Below, piece after piece: positions 1 to 8,132 of a DNA stretch of 64,000 nucleotides. The notes under the pieces are model-generated. The model did not search any database, was not told the DNA's origin, and saw only the letters and a list, made by a program, of their open reading frames with translations. How positions within the stretch are numbered: the stretch's first letter is position 1; each line of letters starts with the position of its first letter. The position numbers and the translations under genes were made by a program. The stretch is taken from the NCBI RefSeq assembly GCF_001613005.1, contig NZ_BDBN01000055.1:1-64000 (forward strand), written 5' to 3'. Source of the stretch: Nocardia nova NBRC 15556 (GTDB taxonomy: Bacteria; Actinomycetota; Actinomycetes; Mycobacteriales; Mycobacteriaceae).

Positions 1-328
1 GGGCGGTGAGGATATCGGCGAGCAGCCGGTAGTTACGCGGCCCGGCGGGGTCCATCCCGCGATGGGCGCGAAACATTTGCGGAGGCCGGCCCGGGCCGGT
101 GCGCGGACTGTCGACCCGCTCGGCCTGCCCGGCCTCGACCAGCGCCTCGAGGTGAAAACGCACCGTGTTCGGATGCAACTGCAGGTGCGCGGCGATATCG
201 AGGATGCTCAACGCATCACGCGAGTCGCGCAATACCGCGAGCACCTCCCCACGACGGCCACCACCGGCCCCGGTCGGCGTCGCACGCGAACTGGACGGCG
301 TGGCAGCGGACGCCGTTTCGCGTGTCAT
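1..328 (-). CDS. winged-helix transcriptional regulator, C-terminus cut by window edge
   Basis: The visible N-terminal part is a low-complexity stretch of about 25 residues followed by a helix-turn-helix (LSILDIAAHLQLHPNTVRFH) and a wing-like LVEAGQAERV segment, the pattern of ArsR/MarR-like winged-helix repressors that dissociate from DNA on a signal. The ATG overlaps the TGA of the upstream ferredoxin gene (ATGA), so the two are one translationally coupled operon. A dyad operator in front of the ferredoxin gene makes autoregulation plausible. The rest of the protein lies outside the window, so ligand and family assignment stay open. Confidence 0.8.
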   Translation of the reverse strand, partial: MTRETASAATPSSSRATPTGAGGGRRGEVLAVLRDSRDALSILDIAAHLQLHPNTVRFHLEALVEAGQAERVDSPRTGPGRPPQMFRAHRGMDPAGPRNYRLLADILTA

Positions 329-675
329 GGCTGGGCACTCCGTTTCGGCAGCGCGGCGACCAGCGGCGTATCCACCCCGACGGGGCCGAGTTTGGTTGCG
401 CCACCGGGAAATCCGAGAGGTTCGCCGCGACCGGGCAAGGTCTCGCTGAAAAAGGCGGCGTTGTCGTCGAGGTAAGGCTCGAGCTCGGCCGGCAGGTCGT
501 CCTGGTAATAGATCGCCTCCACCGGGCAGACCGGCACACACGCCCCACAGTCCACACACTCGTCGGGGTGGATATACAACGAACGAGCACCCTCGTAGAT
601 GCAGTCGACCGGACACTCCTCCACACACGCCCGGTCCATCACGTCCACGCACGGCTCGCCGATCACATACGCCAT
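325..675 (-). CDS. fdxA: 7Fe (3Fe-4S/4Fe-4S) ferredoxin, FdxA type
   Basis: This 116-residue protein begins MAYVIGEPCVDVMDRACVEE and carries the two cysteine groups of the FdxA family: C9, C17 and C21 near the N-terminus (with a bulky spacer, as in 7Fe ferredoxins) and CVDCGACVPVCP about residues 40-51. Such ferredoxins pass electrons in the cytoplasm, often to cytochromes P450 or other oxygenases. The length matches the family. A longer reading frame upstream exists, but this ATG starts the conserved family sequence and lies 8 bp from an operator dyad. The gene is coupled by ATGA to the downstream regulator. An electron-donor role for the oxygenases elsewhere in the window is only a guess. 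Confidence 0.92.
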   Translation of the reverse strand: MAYVIGEPCVDVMDRACVEECPVDCIYEGARSLYIHPDECVDCGACVPVCPVEAIYYQDDLPAELEPYLDDNAAFFSETLPGRGEPLGFPGGATKLGPVGVDTPLVAALPKRSAQP

Positions 676-682
676 ACCTCTA

Positions 683-707
683 TTTATACATCCAAAGCTT
701 GTATAAA
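683..707. promoter_or_regulatory. inverted-repeat operator upstream of fdxA
   Basis: The half-sites TTTATACA (683-690) and TGTATAAA (700-707) are perfect inverted repeats separated by 9 bp, AT-rich in an otherwise GC-rich region and 7 bp upstream of the ferredoxin start codon. This is the size and position expected for a dimeric winged-helix repressor, most simply the regulator encoded in the same operon. Confidence 0.7.
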
Positions 708-790
708 CTAAGACCGGTGACACACCCCACCGAATCTCCCGGCGCACGCCGTCGGCAGCGGATCCGGTTCACATCACCCCGGCGTCTCGC

Positions 791-1237
791 TCAGCGCCCA
801 CAACGATGCACCGACAGGTCCGATCGTTCAACGGCCGGGGTACGCACCACCACGCCCGCCGGATGTCGAACCGAGAGGGCCGTCGGCACCTCGCTCTCGG
901 CGATATCGACCCGTCGCCGACGCTCTACGACACGCTCGGCGAGTCGGTGCCGATCCTGTTGCCGCGCTGCGATATCGGTGCCAGCGAGGGCGGCGATGTC
1001 CTCGCCCGCGAGTTCCGGTGACTCGTATCGGCGGCCGGCGGTGACGACCGTGTTCGATCTGCCGATGGCGCACTGTACGGCGTCGGTAGCCCTCCCGACT
1101 CCGATGCCGGTGCGGTCGAAGCGGCGCCTGCGGGAGCCACCGCCACGATAAATCGAGGTGCCGCTGGGGTTAGTCGTCGTGTTGCCGGTCTTCGTGCGCG
1201 GAAAGGAATTTCGGTCGCAGGTCGGTGTCGATTGCAC
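791..1237 (-). CDS. possible hypothetical protein, start uncertain
   Basis: An open frame with fairly GC-rich third positions encodes an arginine- and valine-rich protein (segments such as DIAARQQDRHRLAERVVERR) that I cannot assign to a family. It follows two other minus-strand genes in the same direction, but the only available start overlaps the small gene at 1170-1310 in another frame, and no good ribosome binding site is seen. It may be a chance frame. Confidence 0.28.
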   Translation of the reverse strand: MQSTPTCDRNSFPRTKTGNTTTNPSGTSIYRGGGSRRRRFDRTGIGVGRATDAVQCAIGRSNTVVTAGRRYESPELAGEDIAALAGTDIAARQQDRHRLAERVVERRRRVDIAESEVPTALSVRHPAGVVVRTPAVERSDLSVHRCGR

Positions 1238-1310
1238 TGGCGGGAGTGCTGTCCGGTGCGGTGTATTCGTGGCTGAACAGCTGAGGTCCGGCGGATGCTC
1301 TGTCGCTCAT
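1170..1310 (-). CDS. small hypothetical protein (46 aa)
   Basis: An ATG preceded by AGAGAGAA opens a 46-residue acidic and polar peptide starting MSDRASAGPQLF and ending HEDRQHDD. It lies 18 bp downstream of the DUF5994 gene on the same strand and would be co-transcribed with it. No domain is recognised; support comes from the ribosome binding site and the tight spacing. Confidence 0.45.
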   Translation of the reverse strand: MSDRASAGPQLFSHEYTAPDSTPASAIDTDLRPKFLSAHEDRQHDD

Positions 1311-1328
1311 GGTGAGTTCTCTCTGTCG

Positions 1329-1874
1329 TTATCGGATAGGTAGCTGATGTGCGCTGCCGGATGTGTCGACCCGGCGGATGGTTCCGCTGCTGCGCCACTG
1401 TCGTAGGGCTGCGGCTCTGCCGGTGCGTCCGGGAAGCTGGGCCAGCAGTTGGTCGATCGTGGATTCGTCGTCGACGCGGCAGGCCATCGCCATCACGGCG
1501 GCGGCCCTGTGGGGATCGGTGTGTGGCGGGATGATCAGAAGGATCTGCCGCCGGTCGCGGGCGCCGAGGATTTCGATCGTATGCGCGGTGCCGTGCCGGT
1601 TCCCGTCGAGGCGGACACTGCGTCCGGCGTGGGCAAGTTGTTGTGGGGTGGGAGTCCATTCGCCGGGCTGGTAAACCACGCGGTGAATCGAGTCGAGCCG
1701 TCCCGCGATCGCGGTGATCAGGTGGGGCAGTTCGGCGGCGAGATCGGTGCTGTGCGGCCACCAAGCGCCGTCGACATACCCCGTTTTCGTCTCGGCTGTC
1801 TTGAGTTGCACGCGTGCGCCATGCTCGCGGTCCAGGTGTGCGGTGTTGGGGATGGGGCGGGTCGGGCAGTTCAT
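1329..1874 (-). CDS. DUF5994 family protein
   Basis: This 181-residue protein has the DUF5994 signature: a KTGYVDGAWWPHSTDLAAEL block near the N-terminus, then RVVYQPGEWTPTPQQL, a GRSVRLDG strand and ILLIIPPHTD. The family is widespread in Nocardia, Mycobacterium and Streptomyces and has no known function; proteins are soluble and cytoplasmic. The frame stays open about 65 codons upstream, but the ATG at 1874 is chosen because family similarity begins about 30 residues later and the upstream part is arginine-rich shadow sequence. A small gene follows 18 bp downstream. Confidence 0.82.
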   Translation of the reverse strand: MNCPTRPIPNTAHLDREHGARVQLKTAETKTGYVDGAWWPHSTDLAAELPHLITAIAGRLDSIHRVVYQPGEWTPTPQQLAHAGRSVRLDGNRHGTAHTIEILGARDRRQILLIIPPHTDPHRAAAVMAMACRVDDESTIDQLLAQLPGRTGRAAALRQWRSSGTIRRVDTSGSAHQLPIR

Positions 1875-2346
1875 GCCGACGCTCCTGACTCGGCCGCGGA
1901 TCGGCCGCATTGAGGGAAGCCGGCGACGTGACGATCGTGAGATCGGTCGGGATGTCGCCGAGCCGAACGGTTCGCTCCGCTCCGGCGTCGCCGGCGCTGG
2001 GCCCGTTCGCGGCCCGTGGCGGTCCTGTGGTGAGCGATGGAGAACACACACCCCGAGCAAGCGAATCATGCAGGCGCTGGTTGCGAAGAGTGATCCAGCG
2101 GCGTTCGACCGCTCGTGGTTTGCCGATCCGATAGTCGATCGTCAGGACCGTGATCCCGTCTCCGGATCAGAAGCGCCGAGCGGACCCTGTAGTCCACCGT
2201 CCGCTGCTACGAGACCGGGTTTCTACCTCGACGCTACGGGAATCTGCCGTCCGTGTCCACGTGGGCCCACGCCATCCGCATACCGCCCATGCCCGGCCGG
2301 ATGCCGGCGAACGCTCTGCCGCCCGGGCCGGCAACCCTCCGAAAAG
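1875..2346. other. gene-poor stretch
   Basis: Between the DUF5994 start and the cold-shock gene terminator I see no reading frame with recognisable protein sequence. It presumably holds the DUF5994 promoter. Open frames here are arginine/proline-rich shadows. Confidence 0.4.
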
Positions 2347-2379
2347 CACGAAACCCGCGCCACAGGCGCGGGTTTCGTG
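2347..2379 (-). terminator. strong terminator of the cold-shock gene
   Basis: A perfect 15-bp stem (2347-2361 with 2365-2379, three-base loop) forms just downstream of the cold-shock stop codon. Read on the minus strand it is followed by CTTTTC, so it fits an intrinsic terminator. Confidence 0.85.
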
Positions 2380-2391
2380 GAGACTCGGTCC

Positions 2392-2595
2392 CTAGATGGC
2401 GCGAACGCTCTGGGCCTGCGGGCCCTTCTGGCCCTGGCCGATCTCGAATTCGACGCGCTGTCCCTCATCCAGGGACTTGAAGCCGGAGCCGGAAATCTCG
2501 GAGTAGTGGACGAAAACGTCGGGGCCTCCCCCGTCCTGAGCGATGAAGCCGAAGCCCTTTTCGCCGTTGAACCACTTCACACTGCCCTGCGACAT
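2392..2595 (-). CDS. cold-shock protein (CspA family)
   Basis: This 67-residue single OB-fold protein begins MSQGSVKWFNGEKGFGFI and contains both RNA-binding motifs, KGFGFI (RNP1) and VFVHYSEI (RNP2). Cold-shock proteins bind single-stranded RNA and act as RNA chaperones. A start four codons upstream is possible, but the ATG at 2595 gives the usual family N-terminus. The gene stands alone with its own terminator, and more than 200 bp of gene-free sequence lies upstream, consistent with a long 5' leader. Confidence 0.95.
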   Translation of the reverse strand: MSQGSVKWFNGEKGFGFIAQDGGGPDVFVHYSEISGSGFKSLDEGQRVEFEIGQGQKGPQAQSVRAI

Positions 2596-2813
2596 ACTGA
2601 TGTACAACTTCCTGTTGCGAGCCGAGCGATCATGTCAACAACCCGTGCTCGTCAACCAGCATGTCACATGAACGCTGACCGGCCCGCGCCCGCCCCGGCC
2701 GAACTAACCGCGCCGATGTCTCTGCGGGCAGGGCACTGGGTGAATATGCCGATGAGAAGTCGGCACAACGCGACGCCGCTGAACCCTACCTCTGGGATTG
2801 GTCAGTGGTTGTG

Positions 2814-3032
2814 TCACTCCTGCTGCGGGAGACTACCGGTGGTGTAGGACACCGGCCAGCGGGTGACCCCCGGCGAGTGTGACCGGCCGGTGCCGTATTC
2901 GATGGTGGCGGCCGATTCGCCGGTGCGAGCCAGGGCCGAGGCGACGTGGAGACGGATCACCGCGTCGAGGACGGCGACGGCGAGCGCCTGGGGAAGGAAG
3001 ACATCCATCCGGCCGGTGCGGGTGTCGGGCAC
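2814..3032 (-). CDS. small hypothetical protein (72 aa)
   Basis: A GTG-started frame (or an ATG eight codons later, MDVFLPQALAVAVLDAVIRL) begins 9 bp after the MerR-type gene on the same strand. It has a hydrophobic/amphipathic first half and a polar tail ending SLPQQE. No family is recognised. The position directly behind the regulator suggests an operon, but coding status is uncertain. Confidence 0.4.
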   Translation of the reverse strand: MPDTRTGRMDVFLPQALAVAVLDAVIRLHVASALARTGESAATIEYGTGRSHSPGVTRWPVSYTTGSLPQQE

Positions 3033-3041
3033 GTTGCACGT

Positions 3042-3407
3042 TCACGTCGTCTCTGTGGGGTTGCTGTGCTGGTCGAGGGTGTGCCGCAGTTCGGTGTTGA
3101 GGCGTCGGGCCTCGGCGAGCTGGTCTTCGAGGATGACGATGCGGCACGCGGCGTCGAGGGCGTTGCCGGCGTCGACGAGTTCACGCACGCGTGCGGCGAT
3201 ACGCAGCTGGTAGCGCGAGTAGCGGCGGTGCCCGCCGCCCGATCGTTGCGGGGTCAGCAGTTGCGCGGCGTCGAGGCTGCGCAGAAACGCTTGGGTGACA
3301 CCGAGGATTTCCGCGGCGCGTCCCATCGAGTAGGCGGGGTAATCGTCGTCGTCGAGTTTGTCGGCGGCACTGGGACCGTCGGCGGAGTGGGGGTTGGGTA
3401 GTTGCAC
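3042..3407 (-). CDS. MerR family transcriptional regulator
   Basis: An N-terminal MerR-type winged helix is clear: YSMGRAAEILGVTQAFLRSL, then GGGHRRYSRYQL, followed by a helical segment (RIVILEDQLAEARRLNTELR) that would form the dimer coiled coil. There is no cysteine-rich effector domain, so it belongs to the short, HspR-like group rather than the metal sensors. The frame is open six codons further to a TTG, but a GAGAGG motif four bases before the GTG at 3407 favours that start (about 121 aa). A hairpin lies directly upstream in the leader. Confidence 0.85.
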   Translation of the reverse strand: MQLPNPHSADGPSAADKLDDDDYPAYSMGRAAEILGVTQAFLRSLDAAQLLTPQRSGGGHRRYSRYQLRIAARVRELVDAGNALDAACRIVILEDQLAEARRLNTELRHTLDQHSNPTETT

Positions 3408-3432
3408 AGGGCCTCTCGGGGTCAACGCCGAC

Positions 3433-3460
3433 AGGCCCCGGCGCGGTTGCGCCGGGGCCT
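3433..3460. terminator. 12-bp hairpin upstream of the MerR gene
   Basis: The arms AGGCCCCGGCGC (3433-3444) and GCGCCGGGGCCT (3449-3460) pair perfectly around a four-base loop. It lies 25 bp upstream of the MerR start on that gene's template, so it may be an attenuator or a terminator of an upstream transcript. No T-run is obvious on either strand. Confidence 0.5.
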
Positions 3461-3922
3461 GGAATCTACGGAAGGGGGAATGATGTCATTACTGTTCACC
3501 AGCCCGTGAGGGCCGCTTCCACACACCGCATCCGCTGCTTTCCCGGATGCGGAACTGATGATCGTCTATTCAGTGACCACCTCCTGGATCGCCGATATTG
3601 CTGCGGTGCTCGGACATTCGATTGTTCGGTGATGCTTCGTCCCCTTCCGGCGGGTCCGGCCGACTGCTCCGGGTCTATCTGTCATCCGCCGGAAGGGGAC
3701 GGTGGAACCTACTTCTTCCGGGCAGTTCACCTGCCCGGCCACTCGGACTCATTAATTCGAACAACAGCGACTCTACAACGGCATCGAGCGAATGTCTACA
3801 CCCGACACGACAGATTTTCGGCTGCCAGAGGAAGTGCTTATGTCACATGTGTGGGCTGGGTTTCGCGGGCGTGGGGACCGGGTAGATCCGAAGTGCCCGA
3901 GCGGACGGAGGGGGCGAGGCTC
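3461..3922. other. intergenic stretch with a long inverted repeat
   Basis: No convincing gene is seen. The stretch contains a 16-bp perfect inverted repeat (see 3638-3701) and moderately AT-rich sequence that could hold promoters for the flanking divergent genes. Confidence 0.4.
3638..3701. repeat. 16-bp inverted repeat with 32-base loop
   Basis: CGTCCCCTTCCGGCGG at 3638-3653 is the exact reverse complement of 3686-3701. The large loop and the absence of a flanking gene end make it atypical for a terminator; it may be a structured leader, a protein-binding site or the remnant of a small mobile repeat. Confidence 0.55.
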
Positions 3923-4213
3923 ATGGGTACGACTTCACCCGGGCGCGCGTTCCAGGTCGTGGATCGGCGAAACGCAGCACGGCTATCGGGAGCCGACATG
4001 GGCAATGACCAGGTACTCGAAATCGCCACCGAGGCGATCCGGCGCTCATCAGCGCGGTTGATCGCCGCCGACGCCAGACTCGCCGCAGCTCAGGCCCGAC
4101 TCACTCGGGCACAACAGCAGCTCGACACCGCGCGCCGCACCGCGGCCCACACCGGAAGACCCCTGTTTCATCCGTTCAGGTCCGCGAGCGGTCCCGCCAG
4201 CCTTCGCGGTTGA
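3923..4213 (+). CDS. small coiled-coil hypothetical protein (96 aa)
   Basis: A GGAGGGGG motif lies in front of the ATG at 3923 (a second ATG at 3998 would give 71 aa). Residues about 28-75 form an alanine- and glutamine-rich heptad region (SARLIAADARLAAAQARL, then TRAQQQLDTARR), predicted coiled coil, and the tail is basic. No family is recognised and no TM segment is present. Confidence 0.5.
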   Translation: MGTTSPGRAFQVVDRRNAARLSGADMGNDQVLEIATEAIRRSSARLIAADARLAAAQARLTRAQQQLDTARRTAAHTGRPLFHPFRSASGPASLRG

Positions 4214-4861
4214 GCGTCGGCGAGTGCGCACAGCAGTCAGCAAGGAACACACTCGAAGTGGTAGCGTGGCCTGCGATTTCCCGGCTGGACACGGTGCCGG
4301 CGTGAGATGACCAGTGGCAGGGCTCCCTCGCCGGCACCGGGCCTTCCGGTCCCTCGATTCCCCGGCTCAATGAGGAAGTCGAGGGCACAACAAGCCGGCT
4401 TGGGCAAACCGGCCCGCGGAAACCCGTGGCACACACCAAAACATCGGCGAAAGCGCCGCCCCGACAGCGTGTGATGTTGTGGCGCTTCACAACCTAGCGC
4501 ATCCCCCCGAACGAGCAAACCCGCATCCGGCAACTTCGCAGACATGAAATCGACAGCTCCGCTGCCTGTTTCGCTCGCGCGACCGCTCACCGTCTTCTAC
4601 GGTGAGGTCGAGGACCCCGGCGGACCGAGCCGCCGGGGCCCTCCTCGCGCTCGGGCGTGAAGGCGCCGGCGGTGACTTCGAGCGCAGACAACGGCCGGAC
4701 CGGTTCGGACACAAGCGGTTACATTCCGATCCCGGATTCGTACAATTCAGCGACGCGAAAACCGCGTAATTCGACCATAAGTGGCACACCGGGCAGCGGC
4801 GAATTTCTTCAGGCCACGAAATCGGCACGTCGTCGCGTCACGACCGGGTCGATCCACCACA
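4214..4861. other. 648-bp stretch without a convincing gene
   Basis: Open frames here lack recognisable protein sequence. The only clear structure is a pair of perfect hairpins at 4586-4638. The last 150 bp are AT-richer and probably carry the acyltransferase promoter. Confidence 0.4.
4586..4638. terminator. two tandem perfect hairpins
   Basis: CTCACCGT (4586-4593) pairs with ACGGTGAG (4599-4606), and CCCCGGCGG (4615-4623) pairs with CCGCCGGGG (4630-4638). The two stems are 8 bp apart. They look like a terminator pair or a structured leader, although no gene end lies beside them. Confidence 0.5.
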
Positions 4862-7039
4862 ATGCTGCACATGACGGACACGGCCGTAAGCGGGTTGGCA
4901 AATCGGCAGGCAGACCGGGTTCACCAGGCATCGCAACCCCGGGAGGGATTTCGGCCCGATATCGAGGGGTTGCGAGCAGTCGCGGTCGTGGCGGTTGTGT
5001 TGTTCCATGCCGGAATTCCGGGGATCAGCGGTGGATTTGTCGGTGTGGACGTCTTTTTCGTGATCTCCGGATTTCTGATCACCGGAATACTTTGCCGGGA
5101 GGTGAGGGCCGGCGGCACCGTCGCGCTGGCCCGTTTCTACGGCGCACGTGCTCGCCGGCTGCTGCCCGCGGCGGGCATCGTGGTGGTCGCCACCGCGATC
5201 GGCGCGGTGGTGCTGCTGCCGCCGCTGCAGGCGCGTCAGGTCCTCGGCGACGGGATCGCCAGTGCGTTGTATGTCGGGAACAATCGGCTCGCCCTGCGCG
5301 GCACCGACTACCTCGCGGCGAGCGAGCCCCCTTCGCCGTTCGAGCACTTCTGGTCACTCGGCGTGGAGGAACAGTTCTATCTGGTGTGGCCGCTGCTCAT
5401 CGTCGCGGCGGCGTGGCTCGTGCGGCGCCGCCGCACCGGATCGGCCACCGCACTCCCCTACCTGATCATTCTGGCGGTGGTCGCCGCGCTCTCGTTCGCG
5501 ATCTCACTGATCTGGACCGGCACGCTGCCGCCCTGGGCGTTCTTTTCGCTGCCCGCCAGGGCGTGGGAATTGGCCGCCGGCGGCCTGATCGCGCTCTCGG
5601 TTGCCGTGTGGTCCCGGTTGCCGCACTCGGTGGCCGCACCGGCCGGATGGATCGGCCTGGTTCTGGTCGTGGTGGCCTGCACCCAGTTGAACGGCAGGAC
5701 ACCGTATCCCGGCAGCGCGGCCCTGCTGCCCGTCGCGGGCACCACTCTGATGATCGTATCCGGCTGTGCCGGAGCATGTTTCGGGGTCGGCTCACTGCTG
5801 ACCCGCGGTCCGGTACGGGCGATCGGCGGCTTGTCCTACGCCTGGTACCTGTGGCATTGGCCGGTGTTGCTGCTGGCGCCGCATATGCTGGGCCACCCGC
5901 TCGGGCGAGTCGGCGCACTCGGTGCGCTCGTGATGGCCGGCGGGCTTGCCATGCTCACCCAGTGGACGATCGAGAATCCGGTTCGCTTCGCGGCGCCGTT
6001 GCGGAACTCGGCCGTGCGCAGTCTCGCCTGCGGGGGCGCCTGCACCGCGCTCGCCGCGAGTGTGGCATTCGCGCTGCTCGTGCTCGTCCCCGCCCCGGTC
6101 GGTCACGGTGTGGCGGCACCGTCCCTCGTACTCACCACGCCCCGGGACTCGGCCGCGCCCGCCGCCGACCCCCGCGACGAGGCGGTCCGGCAGCTGATGG
6201 CACAGGCGCAAACCGCGGTCGCCGCCTCGGCCGAAATCCGTGCTGTCCCATCGAATCTCACCCCCTCGCTGGACAGCGCGCCCGGCGACAAGGCCGATGT
6301 GTTCACCAATGGCTGTGTCCGGTCGTGGCGCGAGGTCGGCCAGGCCGAGTGCGCCTCGGGTGATCCGGACTCGCCCACCACGGTGGCTTTGGTGGGCGAT
6401 TCCCATGCGGCGATGTGGAATCCGGCGCTGGAGCCGATCGCCGAGGCGCGGCACTGGCGGCTGGAAACGATGGCCAAGGTCACCTGCCCGCTGCTGGACC
6501 TGCCCATCACCAGCCCGTACCTGGACCGGGAGTACACCGAATGCGAGCAATGGCGCGGCCAGGTGCTGAATCGGCTGCGAAACGAACACCCGCGGTTGAT
6601 CGTCCTGGACATGTCCCGGCGCTACGGGGGCGATTTCGGTTTCGTCTCCTACGATCGAGCCTGGGTCGAGAGCCTGGGCCGCCTGGTTGCCCAACTCCGC
6701 GCGATCGGTTCGGCCGTTCTCGTTCTCGGGCCGATCCCCGATCCCCACACCACGGTGCCGACGTGCCTGTCCGAACACCTCGACGATGCCACCGCCTGCG
6801 CACCCGCACGCCCGGCCGGGGTGAACGACGCCGGCGTCGCGGCCGAGCAGGCAGCAACGACGGCAGGCGGCGGCCAGTACGCCGATCTCACCCCGTTGTT
6901 CTGCACCGCCACCCGCTGTCCCGTCATCGTCGGCAATACCTTGGTGTTCCGCGACGACAACCACCTGACGGTCAGCTACGCCGAGACCCTCGAACCCGCG
7001 ATCGGCGCCCTCACCGACCGCGCCTTCGCCCATGAATGA
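4862..7039 (+). CDS. membrane acyltransferase with C-terminal SGNH domain (OafB/OatA-like)
   Basis: The protein (about 725 aa) has an acyltransferase-3 membrane domain and an extracytoplasmic SGNH hydrolase domain. The first part contains FRPDIEGLRAVAVVAVVLFH and VGVDVFFVISGFLITG, the start of the family, followed by about ten TM segments to residue 430. After a linker the SGNH part shows GDSHA (about 512-516) and DDNHL with the catalytic D698/H701 pair. Such enzymes O-acetylate cell-wall glycans or lipopolysaccharides. The start is either the ATG at 4862 or that at 4871; further upstream the frame is shadow sequence. The gene appears monocistronic. Confidence 0.93.
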   Translation: MLHMTDTAVSGLANRQADRVHQASQPREGFRPDIEGLRAVAVVAVVLFHAGIPGISGGFVGVDVFFVISGFLITGILCREVRAGGTVALARFYGARARRLLPAAGIVVVATAIGAVVLLPPLQARQVLGDGIASALYVGNNRLALRGTDYLAASEPPSPFEHFWSLGVEEQFYLVWPLLIVAAAWLVRRRRTGSATALPYLIILAVVAALSFAISLIWTGTLPPWAFFSLPARAWELAAGGLIALSVAVWSRLPHSVAAPAGWIGLVLVVVACTQLNGRTPYPGSAALLPVAGTTLMIVSGCAGACFGVGSLLTRGPVRAIGGLSYAWYLWHWPVLLLAPHMLGHPLGRVGALGALVMAGGLAMLTQWTIENPVRFAAPLRNSAVRSLACGGACTALAASVAFALLVLVPAPVGHGVAAPSLVLTTPRDSAAPAADPRDEAVRQLMAQAQTAVAASAEIRAVPSNLTPSLDSAPGDKADVFTNGCVRSWREVGQAECASGDPDSPTTVALVGDSHAAMWNPALEPIAEARHWRLETMAKVTCPLLDLPITSPYLDREYTECEQWRGQVLNRLRNEHPRLIVLDMSRRYGGDFGFVSYDRAWVESLGRLVAQLRAIGSAVLVLGPIPDPHTTVPTCLSEHLDDATACAPARPAGVNDAGVAAEQAATTAGGGQYADLTPLFCTATRCPVIVGNTLVFRDDNHLTVSYAETLEPAIGALTDRAFAHE

Positions 7040-7081
7040 CGCGCATCGGACGCCGGGAACGACGCACTGCCCGCTCGGCTC

Positions 7082-8005
7082 CTACGGGAGGGTCGTGGCG
7101 GACATGAAGTTCCACAGTCGATCTCGCAGGTCCTCGCCGGCCGCGCCGGACGGCCACTGATGCAATTGCCCGTTTTCCACCCGGTACTGCACGGAGGTCC
7201 CGCTCCGGCACGGTCCGTAGCCTGCCGTCGTGCCGAATGCGTCGCTGGACTTGGCCGGCGGGACGGGGCAGCCATCGCGATCTACCCATGCGTCGACGTT
7301 GGCCACACCGGCCAGCGGATCGGAGATCGGATCGATCTGCCCCTGGGCGATGCCGACGGAGATCGGCCGAGCGGGTTTGCAGGGCGATCCGGGACTGGGA
7401 ATCAGCAGGGTTGGGTTCGGGAGGGTGGGATCGCCGCCCTCCCAGGAGGTTACGTCCGCGAAGACGTCGGGGGCGTCGCACGCCATCCGCTGCGACATGA
7501 TGCCGCCGTCGGACCACCCGCTGCTGTAGACGCGTGCGGTGTCGACGCACCACGTCGCCTCGATGTCGGCGACGACCGAGCGCAGGAACTGGACATCGAT
7601 CGAGCCCTGCTGAAACTCCCAATCGTTGCCCACCAGACCGTTACCGGGATCCAGCGGCAGATTGTTCGCGTTGCCCTGCGGGTAGGCGACGATGAAGTGG
7701 TGCGCGGCCGCATAAGGAGTCCAGCCCGAGACCTGCTCGAAATCTGCCGCATTGCTGGCATTTCCATGCTCGGCGAGCAGCAGCGGCACCGAGTGCCCCG
7801 TCAGGCCGGCAGGAACGTCGAGCCGATAGATCCTGGTACCGATAGTCCGCACGACCGTGCCGGCTGTCGGTGCCAGGCTGCACTGCGCCGCGGCGAGGCG
7901 GATTCCGCTCCGATCACTGTGTGCCACAGGCGCAACCTGGAACGACGTGACGACTGCTGCGATGGCGGCCACGGCCGCGGCGAGTCGAATTGCGATAGCG
8001 CGCAT
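7082..8005 (-). CDS. secreted esterase/polyhydroxybutyrate depolymerase-like (LpqC/Esterase_phd family)
   Basis: This 307-residue protein starts with a signal peptide (MRAIAIRLAAAVAAIAAVVT, then an AHS-type cleavage region). It follows the alpha/beta-hydrolase pattern of PHB depolymerases and feruloyl esterases: PLLLAEHGNASNAADF for the oxyanion region, a GWSDGG nucleophile elbow preceded by RVYSSG, and a C-terminal histidine in QLHQWPSG. It would act on ester substrates outside the membrane. The ATG at 8005 is chosen because it begins the signal peptide. The gene is convergent with the acyltransferase and separated from it by about 40 bp. Confidence 0.88.
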   Translation of the reverse strand: MRAIAIRLAAAVAAIAAVVTSFQVAPVAHSDRSGIRLAAAQCSLAPTAGTVVRTIGTRIYRLDVPAGLTGHSVPLLLAEHGNASNAADFEQVSGWTPYAAAHHFIVAYPQGNANNLPLDPGNGLVGNDWEFQQGSIDVQFLRSVVADIEATWCVDTARVYSSGWSDGGIMSQRMACDAPDVFADVTSWEGGDPTLPNPTLLIPSPGSPCKPARPISVGIAQGQIDPISDPLAGVANVDAWVDRDGCPVPPAKSSDAFGTTAGYGPCRSGTSVQYRVENGQLHQWPSGAAGEDLRDRLWNFMSATTLP

Positions 8006-8132
8006 ACTTTCCCATCGTCGAGCCGGCGACCGACAGCAGCCTACTGCGGCTGCGATTCTCACCAGTGGTAAACGGCCGAATCGGTACCGATGCGCGGTCG
8101 TGCCGGCAACGTGCGGCTGCGAGTAGCGGCGG

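Noticed and set aside
925..2049. A 374-codon minus-strand frame overlapping the DUF5994 gene
   Set aside because: Translation is arginine/proline/threonine-rich, in a shifted frame of the DUF5994 gene.
4657..6363. A 568-codon plus-strand frame over the acyltransferase gene
   Set aside because: Arginine-rich shadow of the acyltransferase reading frame, which has all family motifs.
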